Shown here: positions 55,217 through 64,000 of the stretch, piece after piece
Position numbering within the stretch: position 1 is the stretch's first letter
Layout: the number at the start of each line of letters is the position of its first letter
Assembly: GCA_024234505.1 (NCBI GenBank)
Contig: JACKOD010000001.1
Location: forward strand, 1 to 64,000
Length of the DNA: 64,000 bases
Reading direction: 5' to 3'
Source of the DNA: Hahellaceae bacterium
GTDB taxonomy: Bacteria; Pseudomonadota; Gammaproteobacteria; Pseudomonadales; Oleiphilaceae
Notes under the pieces: model-generated
Told to the model about the DNA's origin: nothing
Seen by the model: only the letters and a program-made list of their open reading frames with translations
The model's database searches: none
Position numbers and translations under genes: made by a program

Positions 55217-57847
55217 TTAGGTTCGGCATTTGTCCTTTAGTTGGTAAAGTAAATCAAGTGCCTGTTTGGGGGTCAGGTCATCGAGCGACTGCTCAAGCAG
55301 GGTTTTTTCAACTTCGCTTGGCTCAAGCGCCGCAAACATATCGCCTTGCCAGACAGTTTCTGTCGCCCGTCGACTGGTTGATTTGGCGCCTTTGACTTCT
55401 GTGTTGACGCCTGCTTTCAACGGAGGGGATGCGGCGTCCTGGGCTTCCAGTCGCTGCAATTGGTGCTTCGCTTGCTGTATGACATCGACTGGTACACCGG
55501 CGAGTTTGGCCACCTGCAGTCCATAACTCTGATTGGCCGGACCTTCATGGACGTTGTGCAGAAAGACGATGCTGTCTTCGTGTTCAGTCGCGCTGAGGTG
55601 CACATTAACCACATTGTCCAATTGGTCGGCCAACTGGGTCAGTTCAAAATAATGGGTCGCGAATAAGGTGTAGGGGCGCGTTTTCAGTGCGAGATGATCA
55701 ACGCAGGCCCAAGCCAGCGACAAACCGTCGAACGTGCTGGTACCTCGTCCGACCTCGTCCATTAAAACGAGACTTTGTTCGGTCGCATTGTGAAGAATGT
55801 TGGCGGTTTCTGTCATTTCAACCATAAAGGTTGAGCGGCCGCCGGCGATGTCGTCCGACGAACCCATGCGGGTAAAAATACGATCCACTGGCCCCAGCGA
55901 TGCACGCGAGGCGGGGACAAAGGAGCCGGTACCCGATAGCAGGACGATCAGTGCGACTTGGCGCATATAAGTAGATTTACCGCCCATGTTTGGTCCGGTG
56001 ATCAACAGCATCCGGCGTTTTTCATCCAGATGAAGATCATTGGGCACAAATGGGGTATCCAGCAACTGCTCTATGACCGGATGCCGGCCTTCTTCAATTT
56101 CGATGCCGGTGCGGTCCATGAATAAGGGCTTGACCATTCTCAGGCTTTGGGCGCGCTCTGCAAAATTGGCCAGTACATCCAGTTCCGCAAGCGCTCTTGC
56201 ACTCTCCTGCAGCGGTTCGAGGTACGAGGCGACTTGCTCCAGCAACGCCTCGTAAAGAAGTTTTTCGCGGCTTAGTGCCCGGCTGCGGGCGCTGAGCGCC
56301 TTATCTTCAAAGGCCTTGAGTTCAGGCGTGATAAAGCGTTCTGCGTTTTTGAGTGTCTGACGGCGCACATACTCTACCGGGACTTCTTCAGACTGTGAAC
56401 GGCCAATCTCGATATAGTATCCGTGAATGCGGTTATACCCGACCTTAAGTGTATTGATGCCCGTTTTCTGGCGCTCTCGTGCCTCCAGCTCAACCAGATA
56501 GTCGCCGGCATTTTCGCTTAAGGCCAAGAGTTCATCGAGTTCGGCGTCATAGCCCTCTCGAATGACGCCGCCATCGCGAATGACAACGGGTGGATTTTCA
56601 ATTACCGCGCGCTCAAGTAAATCTGCGAGCACCGGAAATTCGCTGATTCTGACTCCCAGGTCGGCGATTGACGGCGCGCTGATCTGAGTCAACGTGCTCT
56701 GCAGCGAAGGCAGCAGGATGAAGGCGTCACGGAGACGTGCGAGATCTCTCGGGCGGGCCGAGCGTAATGCTACCCGGGAAAGTATGCGTTCGATATCGCC
56801 GATTTGCTTGAGCTGTTCATGCACGGGTTCAAAGTAGTAATTGTCCAGCAGTGCCGTGACGGCATCCTGACGCTGCTCAATGACTTGCCGATCACGCAGC
56901 GGGCGGTTTAACCAGCGTCTGAGCAGGCGAGCCCCCATGGAGGTGGCCGTGCGATCCATGACCCATGCCAGTGTATGCTGAACGCCTCCCATCAGGTTGG
57001 TATCAATTTCCAGATTTCGTCGACTGGCGGCATCCAGAATAATGCCGTCTTCACGGCGTTCCCGGCTGATCTTGCGAATATGGGGCAGCGAATTACGTTG
57101 CGTATCTCTGGCATATTGCAGTAGTGCACCGGCGGCCTGTATGGCGACCGACAAATCATCGCATCCGAAACCACTCAGATCACGTGTTTGCAGCTGCTGG
57201 GTTAACAACCGCAGGGCCGTTTCCTGTTCGAAATGCCAGGGGGGCATGCGTTGCATTCCGGGGCGTTTCGTAAACAGTCCGTCGTAGGCGAAATCTTCGC
57301 CAATTAAGAGTTCCGCTGGTTTCAGTCTTTGCAATTCGGCTTGCAGGGCATCCAGTCCGGAAACTTCCTGAACGCTGAAACGGCCACAACTCAGATCCAG
57401 TATGGCAATGCCGAAGAGCTCTTTATGTGAATGTACGGCGACCAGTAAATTGTCCTGGCGCTCATCGAGAAAGGCGTCGTCGGTTAGCGTGCCGGGTGTC
57501 ACCACGCGCACCACGGCTCGTTCTACCGGCCCTTTACTGGTTGCGGGATCGCCTATTTGCTCACAAATAGCAATGGACTGTCCGGCGCGGACCAAACGGC
57601 CGATATAGTTTTCGGCGGCATGATAGGGAATTCCGGCCATGGGAATCGGTTGCCCCGCGGATTGACCTCGTGCCGTCAGCGTAATATCGAGCAGTTGCGC
57701 CGCCTTGCGCGCGTCATCGTAAAAGAGTTCGTAGAAATCTCCCATACGATAAAACACCAGCTGATGCGGGTGTTCAGTTTTGATTTTCAGGTACTGCTGC
57801 ATCATTGGAGTATGACTGGAGGTGCTGTCTTTAACTGAGGTACTCAT
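55217..57847 (-). CDS. mutS: DNA mismatch repair protein MutS
   Basis: Mismatch recognition ATPase. The mismatch-binding FYE of [16 protein letters not shown] lies in domain I. Connector and lever domains follow with the clamp ([19 protein letters not shown]). Walker A is [16 protein letters not shown], then [21 protein letters not shown] and [16 protein letters not shown] (Walker B), and [10 protein letters not shown]. The C-terminus keeps the short tetramerisation end. The frame is open to 57916, but the family begins near [12 protein letters not shown], so ATG 57847 (MSTSVKD) is a more natural start. Divergent from recA. Confidence 0.95.
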   Translation of the reverse strand: MSTSVKDSTSSHTPMMQQYLKIKTEHPHQLVFYRMGDFYELFYDDARKAAQLLDITLTARGQSAGQPIPMAGIPYHAAENYIGRLVRAGQSIAICEQIGDPATSKGPVERAVVRVVTPGTLTDDAFLDERQDNLLVAVHSHKELFGIAILDLSCGRFSVQEVSGLDALQAELQRLKPAELLIGEDFAYDGLFTKRPGMQRMPPWHFEQETALRLLTQQLQTRDLSGFGCDDLSVAIQAAGALLQYARDTQRNSLPHIRKISRERREDGIILDAASRRNLEIDTNLMGGVQHTLAWVMDRTATSMGARLLRRWLNRPLRDRQVIEQRQDAVTALLDNYYFEPVHEQLKQIGDIERILSRVALRSARPRDLARLRDAFILLPSLQSTLTQISAPSIADLGVRISEFPVLADLLERAVIENPPVVIRDGGVIREGYDAELDELLALSENAGDYLVELEARERQKTGINTLKVGYNRIHGYYIEIGRSQSEEVPVEYVRRQTLKNAERFITPELKAFEDKALSARSRALSREKLLYEALLEQVASYLEPLQESARALAELDVLANFAERAQSLRMVKPLFMDRTGIEIEEGRHPVIEQLLDTPFVPNDLHLDEKRRMLLITGPNMGGKSTYMRQVALIVLLSGTGSFVPASRASLGPVDRIFTRMGSSDDIAGGRSTFMVEMTETANILHNATEQSLVLMDEVGRGTSTFDGLSLAWACVDHLALKTRPYTLFATHYFELTQLADQLDNVVNVHLSATEHEDSIVFLHNVHEGPANQSYGLQVAKLAGVPVDVIQQAKHQLQRLEAQDAASPPLKAGVNTEVKGAKSTSRRATETVWQGDMFAALEPSEVEKTLLEQSLDDLTPKQALDLLYQLKDKCRT

Positions 57848-58088
57848 GCTGGCGAAGTTCTCTGACTGGTTTTTATGCGTAACCCGCATCGGTAATCGAA
57901 GCGCATTGTCTGCCAATTCGTTGCATAGCCAGGTGTTGGCGTGGTGATAAAAATAAAGCGCTGAATTCTACGGCAACCGGGGAAGGATAAAAAGTCGATT
58001 GGTCCGTTACCTTGCAACGAGTAGTTCTGACAAAACTTAAAGAGATTGTATAAAAAGTTTGCATTTCGTACTGGCTAGGGCGAACGCT

Positions 58089-58117
58089 TTGTGGAATAAT
58101 GCTGATCAAATATACAG
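58089..58117 (+). promoter_or_regulatory. recA promoter overlapped by a LexA (SOS) box
   Basis: CTGATCAAATATACAG at 58102-58117 matches the LexA consensus CTGT-N8-ACAG at 7 of 8 defined bases. It covers a -10-like TATACA (58111-58116), placed 16 bases after TTGTGG (58089-58094). It lies about 212 bases before recA, further than usual, because a tandem repeat and a leader stand between. Confidence 0.65.
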
Positions 58118-58205
58118 TAGTTTGTTTGGGAAGTGTTCCCACGAACAATTTACGCTGCGCTGGTTATTGCGTTTTTTAGTACTTATAGAATTTGTATTGA
58201 TTGCA

Positions 58206-58310
58206 TTTTGTATTGATAACTTTTGTATTGATAACTTTTGTATTGATAACTTTTGTATTGATAACTTTTGTATTGATAACTTTTGTATTGATAACTTTTG
58301 TATTGATAAA
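58206..58310 (+). repeat. Seven-copy 15-bp tandem repeat in the recA leader
   Basis: TTTTGTATTGATAAC is repeated seven times head to tail without a mismatch, except the last base of the last copy (A for C). A degenerate copy with one shifted base (TTGTATTGAT at 58192) precedes it. The block ends 18 bases before the recA ATG and lies downstream of the predicted promoter, so it should be transcribed as part of the 5' leader. The rest of 57917-58205 holds the promoter and mutS leader only. Confidence 0.95.
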
Positions 58311-58328
58311 TAGAGCCGAGGTCGAACG

Positions 58329-59369
58329 ATGGATGACAACAAAAAGAAGGCGTTGAATGCTGCGCTGGGTCAGATTGAACGTCAGTTTGGTAAAGGGGCG
58401 GTAATGATGATGGGGGATCATCCCCGCGAAGCCATCCCTTCTGTGTCTACCGGTTCTCTTGGTTTGGATGTCGCATTGGGCATTGGTGGATTGCCTTATG
58501 GCCGGATTGTAGAGATTTACGGCCCGGAAAGTTCGGGTAAAACTACACTGACGTTACAGGTAGTGGCAGAGGCGCAGAAGCAGGGTAAAACCTGCGCATT
58601 TATCGACGCCGAACATGCACTGGATCCTATTTACGCTGAAAAGCTGGGTGTGAATGTGGATGAGTTGCTGGTATCGCAACCAGATACTGGTGAACAGGCA
58701 CTTGAAATTGCCGATATGCTGGTGCGTTCGGGCGCGGTAGATGTGATTATTGTCGATTCTGTGGCAGCACTGACACCGAAGGCAGAGATTGAAGGTGAAA
58801 TGGGCGATGCTCACGTAGGTTTACAGGCTCGTTTGATGTCCCAGGCGCTGCGTAAAATCACCGGAAGTATAAAAAACGCGAACTGCCTGTGTATCTTTAT
58901 CAACCAGATCCGAATGAAAATCGGCGTGATGTTCGGAAACCCTGAAACTACCACGGGCGGAAATGCGTTGAAGTTTTACGCATCGGTTCGTTTGGATATT
59001 CGTCGTACGGGCGCGGTTAAACTGGGTGATGAAGTCATCGGTAACGAAACCCGTGTCAAAGTGGTGAAAAACAAGGTCGCTCCTCCTTTCAGGCAAGCTG
59101 ATTTCCAGATTATGTATGGCTCGGGTATTTATCGCTTGGGTGAGGTGATTGATATTGGTGTTCAGCAAGGTTTTGTTGACAAAGCGGGCGCCTGGTACAG
59201 CTACAATGGCAACAAGATTGGTCAGGGTAAAGCGAATTCGGCGAAATTTCTTGAAGAAAACCCGGAAATAGCGTTCGAGATTGAAACCAAGATTCGTGAA
59301 AAGCTGATGCCTAAAAACGGGGCTCCGAAAAAGGTGATGGAAGACACCAGTATTGAAATGGATCTATAA
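58329..59369 (+). CDS. recA: Recombinase RecA
   Basis: Strand exchange and LexA co-protease. Walker A is GPESSGKTT at residues 65-73; [42 protein letters not shown] and the L2 loop [23 protein letters not shown] (shown in part) are intact. Length of 346 fits; the C-terminus ends acidic (SIEMDL). CCGAGG lies 7 bases before ATG 58329. recX, usually next, is absent; a convergent lipoprotein gene follows. Confidence 0.97.
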   Translation: MDDNKKKALNAALGQIERQFGKGAVMMMGDHPREAIPSVSTGSLGLDVALGIGGLPYGRIVEIYGPESSGKTTLTLQVVAEAQKQGKTCAFIDAEHALDPIYAEKLGVNVDELLVSQPDTGEQALEIADMLVRSGAVDVIIVDSVAALTPKAEIEGEMGDAHVGLQARLMSQALRKITGSIKNANCLCIFINQIRMKIGVMFGNPETTTGGNALKFYASVRLDIRRTGAVKLGDEVIGNETRVKVVKNKVAPPFRQADFQIMYGSGIYRLGEVIDIGVQQGFVDKAGAWYSYNGNKIGQGKANSAKFLEENPEIAFEIETKIREKLMPKNGAPKKVMEDTSIEMDL

Positions 59370-59388
59370 CCCGACATTGGCCGGGTAG

Positions 59389-59424
59389 AAAAAAGCTACT
59401 TCGTTTAGGCGAAGTAGCTTTTTT
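59389..59424. terminator. Bidirectional terminator between recA and the PLD-like gene
   Basis: AAAAAAGCTACTTCG and CGAAGTAGCTTTTTT, 15-base perfect arms around a 6-base loop, 19 bases after recA; usable from both strands. Confidence 0.92.
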
Positions 59425-59486
59425 AGTTTAAGCGCCCATGAAAGTGGTTCAGCATGCGAGCTGCGCTCATTAAGCCAACGGGAATA

Positions 59487-61079
59487 TCAGAGTCGGGGTT
59501 CCATGGAAAACCAGCCATGAACACGATCATCCAGACGTTGCCAGAAACTGGTCCCCGGATCGACGATATGCGTAATCATTCCAAAGTCGGCGGTTTCGAG
59601 CCACTGCACATCCTCTGCCGGTGAAAGCGTAAGCTGGTAGGTTTGTTCAGTCAGCGTTTCCTTTATCCGCTCCTCCACCCGAAGTGCTAACTCAGGTTGA
59701 TCAACAAATAATCCGACTTCACCCGTAATGTCCGTGCTTTGGGTGGGCATATTTAACGACCCGATCAGGAGATAGCGCTCGCCTACGATATAAGTATGAG
59801 TATGGCGAGGTGTGAAAGCGGGTTGCGCTTGTGTTGTGGCAGAGTGTTTAAGCACAGGTTTGCGTTCATAGAGCTTAATGCCAGCCTTAAGCAGGGTCTT
59901 ACGATATTTCTGATAGTTGGTATGTATCCTTTCGATCAAACGGTTTTCTGTGCTCCGTGTGATCACTTGAACAGGGTGCTGCGCTGCCGCTTGGGTTAGC
60001 AAGACCGTCCCTTGCATCCCTGGGGCAAAATCCGGGGACAGAAAAGTCCAGGCACTGGTCTCATCCAGAAGTGCTTCGTGAAATCTGGACGCCAGTGTGT
60101 CTGAAGGGGGCGTTGTGCTGGCGGGTGAATCAATCAGCAATTTCACCTCTCCCCATGCCCAATAGTCGGCAACGTTCAGAGGGAGTGTTTCCTGTGCGCG
60201 GCTTTGTAACTTCTGTGCGACCGTTTTCAGTTGTGTTGCGTTGTTCTGTTGCGTTGCAGTACTCAGTGGTGTTTCCGTACTTTGGGATCGTTCGTTTGAT
60301 GACGGGGTTGAGGCGGCGGCTACGCTTTCACGATTAGCTTCATGTGAATCGTGAGTTAATAAGTGGTCGACCGGGTAAGCCAGGTTGCTATTCCAGTAAT
60401 CATCAAATGTTTGGCCTATGTCATTGATGACCGGCCCAATGACGAGTGCGTCCAGATCATTCCATGATACTGCTGAAACGCCATCAAAATAGTCATTGCC
60501 TATATTTCGTTCTCCCACGATCGCGATTTGTTGGTCCACGTTAAAGGTTTTGGGGAGCGTGCGAGTGTTTTGCAGGGGATGCTCGCGATGTAATGAATGG
60601 TTGTAAAAAGTGTTGGCATCAAAGGGATTAAAAATTCTTATCTCAATATTCCGATGGGAATGCAGGCCCGCAAGCCATGTTTTAGTTCCGGATTGATCAA
60701 GATCGTCCAGAAGTAATCGAATTCTAACCCCCTTGTCTGCCGCTTGTTGCAGATACGCTGCCATCAGCTGTCCGGTTTCATCGGATCGGAATAACTCGCA
60801 ATGTAGATCAATACTGGATTCTGACCGTTGGATTAAATCAGTCCGGGCTTTAAGGGCATCGATCCCCTCAATGAGCAAATGAGTACCTGAAATTCCCGGG
60901 TGTTGTTGAATCAGTGTATGGATTGTTTGTCCAATATCTGTCTGATTCGTGGAGACTATGCGTGAGGTTGATGGCGCTACCTGGGTCACATCAGTCTGTT
61001 CTGGAAGAAAAGTACAGGCGTTTAAACTGAATAAACTCAAACCGATTAGGTGGCGTGTAAAACGTTGAAACAACAGCAT
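59487..61079 (-). CDS. Phospholipase D-family lipoprotein with degenerate HKD motifs
   Basis: Predicted lipoprotein of 530 residues: signal with lipobox LNAC, lipidated Cys22. Two PLD-like halves follow (DLHCELFRSDETGQLMAAYL to RNIGNDYFDG, and the C-terminal part ending GSLNM), separated by a Ser/Thr/Gln-rich linker at about 250-295. This layout resembles the ClsC/YmdC-type periplasmic PLD proteins. The HxKx4D motif of the first half reads LPKTFNVD (His175 to Leu), and that of the second reads HTHTYIVG (Lys428 to His, Asp433 to Gly). Cardiolipin synthase or phospholipase activity is therefore doubtful. GGGAGGG precedes ATG 61079. Confidence 0.85.
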   Translation of the reverse strand: MLLFQRFTRHLIGLSLFSLNACTFLPEQTDVTQVAPSTSRIVSTNQTDIGQTIHTLIQQHPGISGTHLLIEGIDALKARTDLIQRSESSIDLHCELFRSDETGQLMAAYLQQAADKGVRIRLLLDDLDQSGTKTWLAGLHSHRNIEIRIFNPFDANTFYNHSLHREHPLQNTRTLPKTFNVDQQIAIVGERNIGNDYFDGVSAVSWNDLDALVIGPVINDIGQTFDDYWNSNLAYPVDHLLTHDSHEANRESVAAASTPSSNERSQSTETPLSTATQQNNATQLKTVAQKLQSRAQETLPLNVADYWAWGEVKLLIDSPASTTPPSDTLASRFHEALLDETSAWTFLSPDFAPGMQGTVLLTQAAAQHPVQVITRSTENRLIERIHTNYQKYRKTLLKAGIKLYERKPVLKHSATTQAQPAFTPRHTHTYIVGERYLLIGSLNMPTQSTDITGEVGLFVDQPELALRVEERIKETLTEQTYQLTLSPAEDVQWLETADFGMITHIVDPGTSFWQRLDDRVHGWFSMEPRL

Positions 61080-61246
61080 GAAACTTCAGCCCTCCCTGAA
61101 ATAGACGTGATTCAGTGTGTGGTAGTCCGTTTATGGCAAATCGAAACGATCAGTTGGCAGGCGGCCCCGGGACTTAATTGGCGATTAGATTATCGCACAA
61201 GCGGTTGAGCGTCTAAACTTTGAATTGTATTTGAGGATGGGTCACT

Positions 61247-62425
61247 ATGAATAACAAAAAATCATTGGAGCTGCCGTTAACTGGTGTGGTACTGACGGGC
61301 GGTGGTGCCCGTGCCGCTTATCAGGTTGGCGTTTTGAAAGCGATTTCAGAGATGTTTCCTGACTGGCACCACCCGTTTCCGGTGATTGTCGGGACGTCAG
61401 CAGGGGCGCTCAATGCGGTGGGGCTGGCGAGTGGTAACGAGCTGTTCCGACACAATGTCGCTCGCCTTGAGCGAATTTGGGCAAACCTTAAAATCAGTGA
61501 TATCTACAAGTCTGATGTGCTGGGCATGACTTGGGGATTGTCGCAGTTTTTGCAGGGCGTGCTGCGTGGACATAGCCCTGAAAAGGCAATGTCTTTACTC
61601 GACAACTCGCCCTTGCGTACCCTGTTAAAAAAGGAAATTCAGTTCGAGAATATTAAAAAAGCACTGCAAAGTGGCACCTTGCATGGCTTGGGTATTAATG
61701 CCTGTGGGTATTCATGTGGTCAGAATATCTGCTTCTATCAAGGGCAACCCGAGATCCAAAACTGGAACCAAGGGCAAAGGTTGGGGGTGGCTACAGACAT
61801 CACGCTGGATCATTTGATGGCGTCTTCTGCCATACCCACGCTCTTTCCTCCGGTACGAATCAATCGCGAATACTTTGGTGATGGGGTGATTCGTCAGATG
61901 GCTCATATCAGCCCGGCCTTACATTTGGGGGCGCAGAAGATTCTGGTGGTAGGAGTGAGCGCGACCCGAACCTGTGCACCAGCACGGATTCGGGCTCAAA
62001 ATACGCCCACACTGGCACAAGTCATGGAGCATGTATTGAATGGTGCGTTTCTGGATACGCTCGACTTTGATATTGACCGACTCGAGTTGGTCAACACGCT
62101 GCTGGAATTGATACCGCCGGAAAAGCTGAAAGAAAAGGGATTAAACCTTAAGCCTGTGGATGTGGTCGAAATATCTCCCAGCCGGCCGGTGGAGGAGATT
62201 GCGAGTCGTCACACAGATAAATTACCTACGTTGTTAAAGCGGATGATGGGAAAAAATCTGGATACCGGTGAAGGGGGAGCCAGTCTGGCCAGTTACATAT
62301 TGTTTGACGCCGGTTTTGCAAAAGAACTCATTGCGCTGGGTTACGCGGATGCCCAGGCGGAATCATCCCGGCTTGAAGCTTTTTTTCGACCCACGGAAGA
62401 TGAACTACAGAAAACGGGGTCCTGA
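61247..62425 (+). CDS. Patatin-like phospholipase
   Basis: Serine lipid hydrolase of 392 residues with a Ser-Asp dyad. VVLTGGGARAAYQVGVLKAI forms the oxyanion loop near residue 18, VIVGTSAGALNAVGL gives the nucleophile Ser51 in GTSAG, and FGDGVIRQ gives Asp212 (DGV in place of the common DGG/DGA). No signal peptide, so it should be cytoplasmic or membrane-associated. The C-terminal 120 residues (from VVEISPSRPVEEIASRH) are typical of the proteobacterial patatin-like family. GAGGA precedes ATG 61247. A single gene between two others on the same or opposite strand. Confidence 0.9.
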   Translation: MNNKKSLELPLTGVVLTGGGARAAYQVGVLKAISEMFPDWHHPFPVIVGTSAGALNAVGLASGNELFRHNVARLERIWANLKISDIYKSDVLGMTWGLSQFLQGVLRGHSPEKAMSLLDNSPLRTLLKKEIQFENIKKALQSGTLHGLGINACGYSCGQNICFYQGQPEIQNWNQGQRLGVATDITLDHLMASSAIPTLFPPVRINREYFGDGVIRQMAHISPALHLGAQKILVVGVSATRTCAPARIRAQNTPTLAQVMEHVLNGAFLDTLDFDIDRLELVNTLLELIPPEKLKEKGLNLKPVDVVEISPSRPVEEIASRHTDKLPTLLKRMMGKNLDTGEGGASLASYILFDAGFAKELIALGYADAQAESSRLEAFFRPTEDELQKTGS

Positions 62426-62861
62426 TAGGGCGCAATGGATCATAAATATTAGGGCTTGTTAATTAACACGCCCACTGACAGCGATTGGCCTGTAGACGGC
62501 CTGCTCTCTGGGCACATTGGGGTGGCGTGACTCTGCTATCGGGGCGAGGGCGCCCCTTGCTTCAGCGTAATCGCGTCAGCCGATATTGATAAATAGCATC
62601 AAGGCCCTTAATAAAAAATTCAAGAAAATAAATATTTGATGTCTTTTGCACAGGCCATCGTACAGGCTGCGATCTTTCTGCTCACATGTGTTTTCTTTTA
62701 TATCTCAACTAATTGGCAGCGTCATACTTTCGTCGTATTTAACACAAGATGTCAAACGGGCGTCACGTACTGTCAAGAATCCTACATATTTCACCTTTAT
62801 AGTCGCTGTCAGATGACAAATTCATAAAAACGACACGGGTGTGAACCAGGAGAAACAAGAC
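62426..62861 (+). other. Intergenic region before fabA
   Basis: 436 bases. A short GC hairpin GGGGCG-AGGG-CGCCCC at 62541-62556 could end the patatin transcript but has no T-run. TATAGT at 62798-62803 could be a fabA -10, without a good -35. No FadR- or FabR-like palindrome was recognised. A 63-codon open frame at 62636-62827 shows no family signal. Confidence 0.35.
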
Positions 62862-63377
62862 ATGCTGCAACAACCAAGCTATACGCGACAGGAACTTGAT
62901 GCCATGTTCAACGTCGTTAATCCGCCATTGATGCAATTGCCTCAGGGAAATATGCGGATGATTGACCGGGTTACAGAAGTCTCTGCACAAGGGGGACGCT
63001 ATGGTAAAGGGTACTTGAAGGCAGAGTTTGACATTGTTCCGGAGCATTGGTTTTTCGCGTGTCACTTTCCGGGAGACCCGGTTATGCCCGGTTGTCTGGG
63101 GCTGGATGCCCTATGGCAGGGGTTGGGCTTTTTTCTGGCCTGGAGTGGCTATGAAGGCAAAGGTCGGGCTTTGGGGGTGGGGACGGTTAAATTCTTCGGT
63201 GAGGTACTTCCGAGCGCCTGTCAGGTGGAGTATCGATTGCACATCAAAAGAGTCTTAACCCGTGAAATTGCGTTAGGTATTGCTGATGGTGAAGTGTGGG
63301 TCGATGGTCAGCAGATTTATACCGCCGAAAGCCTGCGCACCGGGTTAATTCCAGCGGTACCACAGAGAACCATGTAA
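62862..63377 (+). CDS. fabA: 3-hydroxydecanoyl-ACP dehydratase/isomerase
   Basis: Dehydrates 3-hydroxydecanoyl-ACP and isomerises the double bond, the branch point to unsaturated fatty acids. The catalytic His and Asp are in [24 protein letters not shown] (shown in part), and KFFGEVLP follows. ATG 62862 with AGGAG 9 bases upstream gives 171 residues, the size of Pseudomonas FabA; the frame is open from GTG 62841. It forms an operon with fabB. Confidence 0.96.
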   Translation: MLQQPSYTRQELDAMFNVVNPPLMQLPQGNMRMIDRVTEVSAQGGRYGKGYLKAEFDIVPEHWFFACHFPGDPVMPGCLGLDALWQGLGFFLAWSGYEGKGRALGVGTVKFFGEVLPSACQVEYRLHIKRVLTREIALGIADGEVWVDGQQIYTAESLRTGLIPAVPQRTM

Positions 63378-63455
63378 TCCGAAATAGATTATCAGGTCTG
63401 GTTATCGAAGAACTTCGATACCAGAACAAATAAGGGATTGTTGAGGAAAGTGCAT

Positions 63456-64000
63456 ATGAAACGCGCCGTTATAACAGGAATAGGTATTCTCTCCAGTCTG
63501 GGTGAGAATGCTGCTGAAGTTTCAGACGCTTTGCGAACCGGAAAAAGTGGCATAGCGCGGGATGAGTCCTTTTTAAAAGAAGGGTTACGCTCTCAGGTTT
63601 CAGGGCAGATCAAACTGGATCCGTCCGCACTCATTGATCGTAAATTGTACCGTTTCATGACCAAGTCGAGTGGCTACGGTTATCTCGCCATGCAACAGGC
63701 AATTGCCGATGCCGGTTTGAGCGAAGAAGATCTCAAGGATGATATGACCGGATTGGTGATGGGAACCGGTGGAACTTCTACCGAAGACGTGATCGAATCT
63801 GTCGAGTTTTTCCGCGCCGGAGGGGTGCGAAAAGTTGGTCCTTATCGTGTTACTCGTGGTATGAGTAGTGCGCTTTCATCGGTACTGACAACCTCATTTG
63901 GTTTGCGCGGCGTTAACTATTCCGTTACCTCTGCCTGTGCAACGAGCGCGCATTGTATCGGAACGGCGGTAGAGCAGATTCAATTAGGCAAGCAAAATGT
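63456..64000 (+). CDS. fabB: 3-oxoacyl-ACP synthase I, N-terminal part (cut by window edge)
   Basis: Condensing enzyme that elongates unsaturated acyl chains, acting with FabA. The frame runs from ATG 63456 (GAGG upstream) to the right edge with 181 complete codons and no stop. VITGIGILSSLG at the N-terminus, LVMGTGGTSTEDV, and the active-site Cys161 in SVTSACATSAHCIG are as in FabB. The His-His pair of the C-terminal half lies outside the window. Confidence 0.95.
   Translation, partial: MKRAVITGIGILSSLGENAAEVSDALRTGKSGIARDESFLKEGLRSQVSGQIKLDPSALIDRKLYRFMTKSSGYGYLAMQQAIADAGLSEEDLKDDMTGLVMGTGGTSTEDVIESVEFFRAGGVRKVGPYRVTRGMSSALSSVLTTSFGLRGVNYSVTSACATSAHCIGTAVEQIQLGKQN

Noticed and set aside
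58206..58310. CRISPR-like array
   Set aside because: The 15-base units are contiguous with no spacers between them; this is a simple tandem repeat.
58059..58313. An 84-codon open frame ending in a repeated FCIDN peptide over the recA tandem repeat
   Set aside because: A 15-base unit keeps three frames open on both strands by arithmetic alone. The ATG lies upstream of the predicted promoter and no ribosome site was seen, so it is not called as a gene.
62636..62827. A 63-codon open frame before fabA with a hydrophobic start
   Set aside because: No ribosome site and no family signal; it lies in the probable promoter region of fabA.

Overview
The window looks like the chromosome of a Gram-negative gammaproteobacterium related to Pseudomonas and the Cellvibrionaceae. 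The grounds are an MvaT-type nucleoid protein, a GTG-started CdsA beginning MLKQRIITAL, a long DapD, FabA/FabB, the order map-glnD-dapC-arsC-like-dapD-dapE, and the order rpsB-tsf-pyrH-frr-uppS-cdsA-dxr-rseP-bamA-skp-lpxD-fabZ-lpxA-lpxB-rnhB. No tRNA, rRNA, insertion sequence, prophage or CRISPR array was seen. Species cannot be assigned from sequence reading alone.

Layout. (1) 1-2562: the start of a glycerophosphodiesterase lipoprotein overlapping a polyprenyl-phosphate sugar-1-phosphate transferase (minus strand), a REP-like palindromic repeat and mvaT. (2) 2.7-15.4 kb: sugar-nucleotide supply and O-antigen initiation: galU, pgi, a UDP-glucose dehydrogenase-like protein without the expected active-site residues, a WbpM-type dehydratase, WbpV- and WbpL-like proteins, rmlBACD and galE. 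(3) 15.5-27.2 kb: an AT-rich polysaccharide block with an ABC exporter (Wzm/Wzt), a GT61 enzyme, an FdtA/FdtB-type amino-sugar pair, a GT-B enzyme, a GT2 enzyme, an AAA-ATPase/PD-(D/E)XK-like protein, a PslG-like glycoside hydrolase lipoprotein preceded by an ops-like element, and manC. (4) 27.2-30.0 kb: slyX, a membrane-anchored cold-shock protein, a hexapeptide acyltransferase and small unknown genes. (5) 30.0-37.6 kb, minus strand: lysine/DAP synthesis, glnD and map. (6) 37.6-54.6 kb: translation factors, isoprenoid and lipid synthesis, envelope assembly and lipid A synthesis. (7) 54.7-64 kb: fdxA, mutS, recA with a tandem repeat in its leader, a degenerate phospholipase D lipoprotein, a patatin-like lipase, fabA and the start of fabB.

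How it fits together. GalU, RmlABCD, GalE, ManC and the WbpM/WbpV-like enzymes supply activated sugars. WbpL-like and WbaP/WcaJ-like enzymes could each start a chain on undecaprenyl phosphate. Three glycosyltransferases extend it and Wzm/Wzt export it. Region 6 supplies the carrier lipid (UppS), lipid A (LpxD/A/B), phospholipid (CdsA) and the outer-membrane machinery (BamA, Skp, RseP) that the polysaccharide needs.

The strongest unusual signals are: a 7 x 15-bp perfect tandem repeat between a LexA-box promoter and recA; several proteins that keep a fold but lose catalytic residues (UGDH-like, PLD-like, PD-(D/E)XK-like); a cold-shock domain fused to two membrane helices; and an ops-like element in front of a glycosidase lipoprotein inside the polysaccharide cluster.
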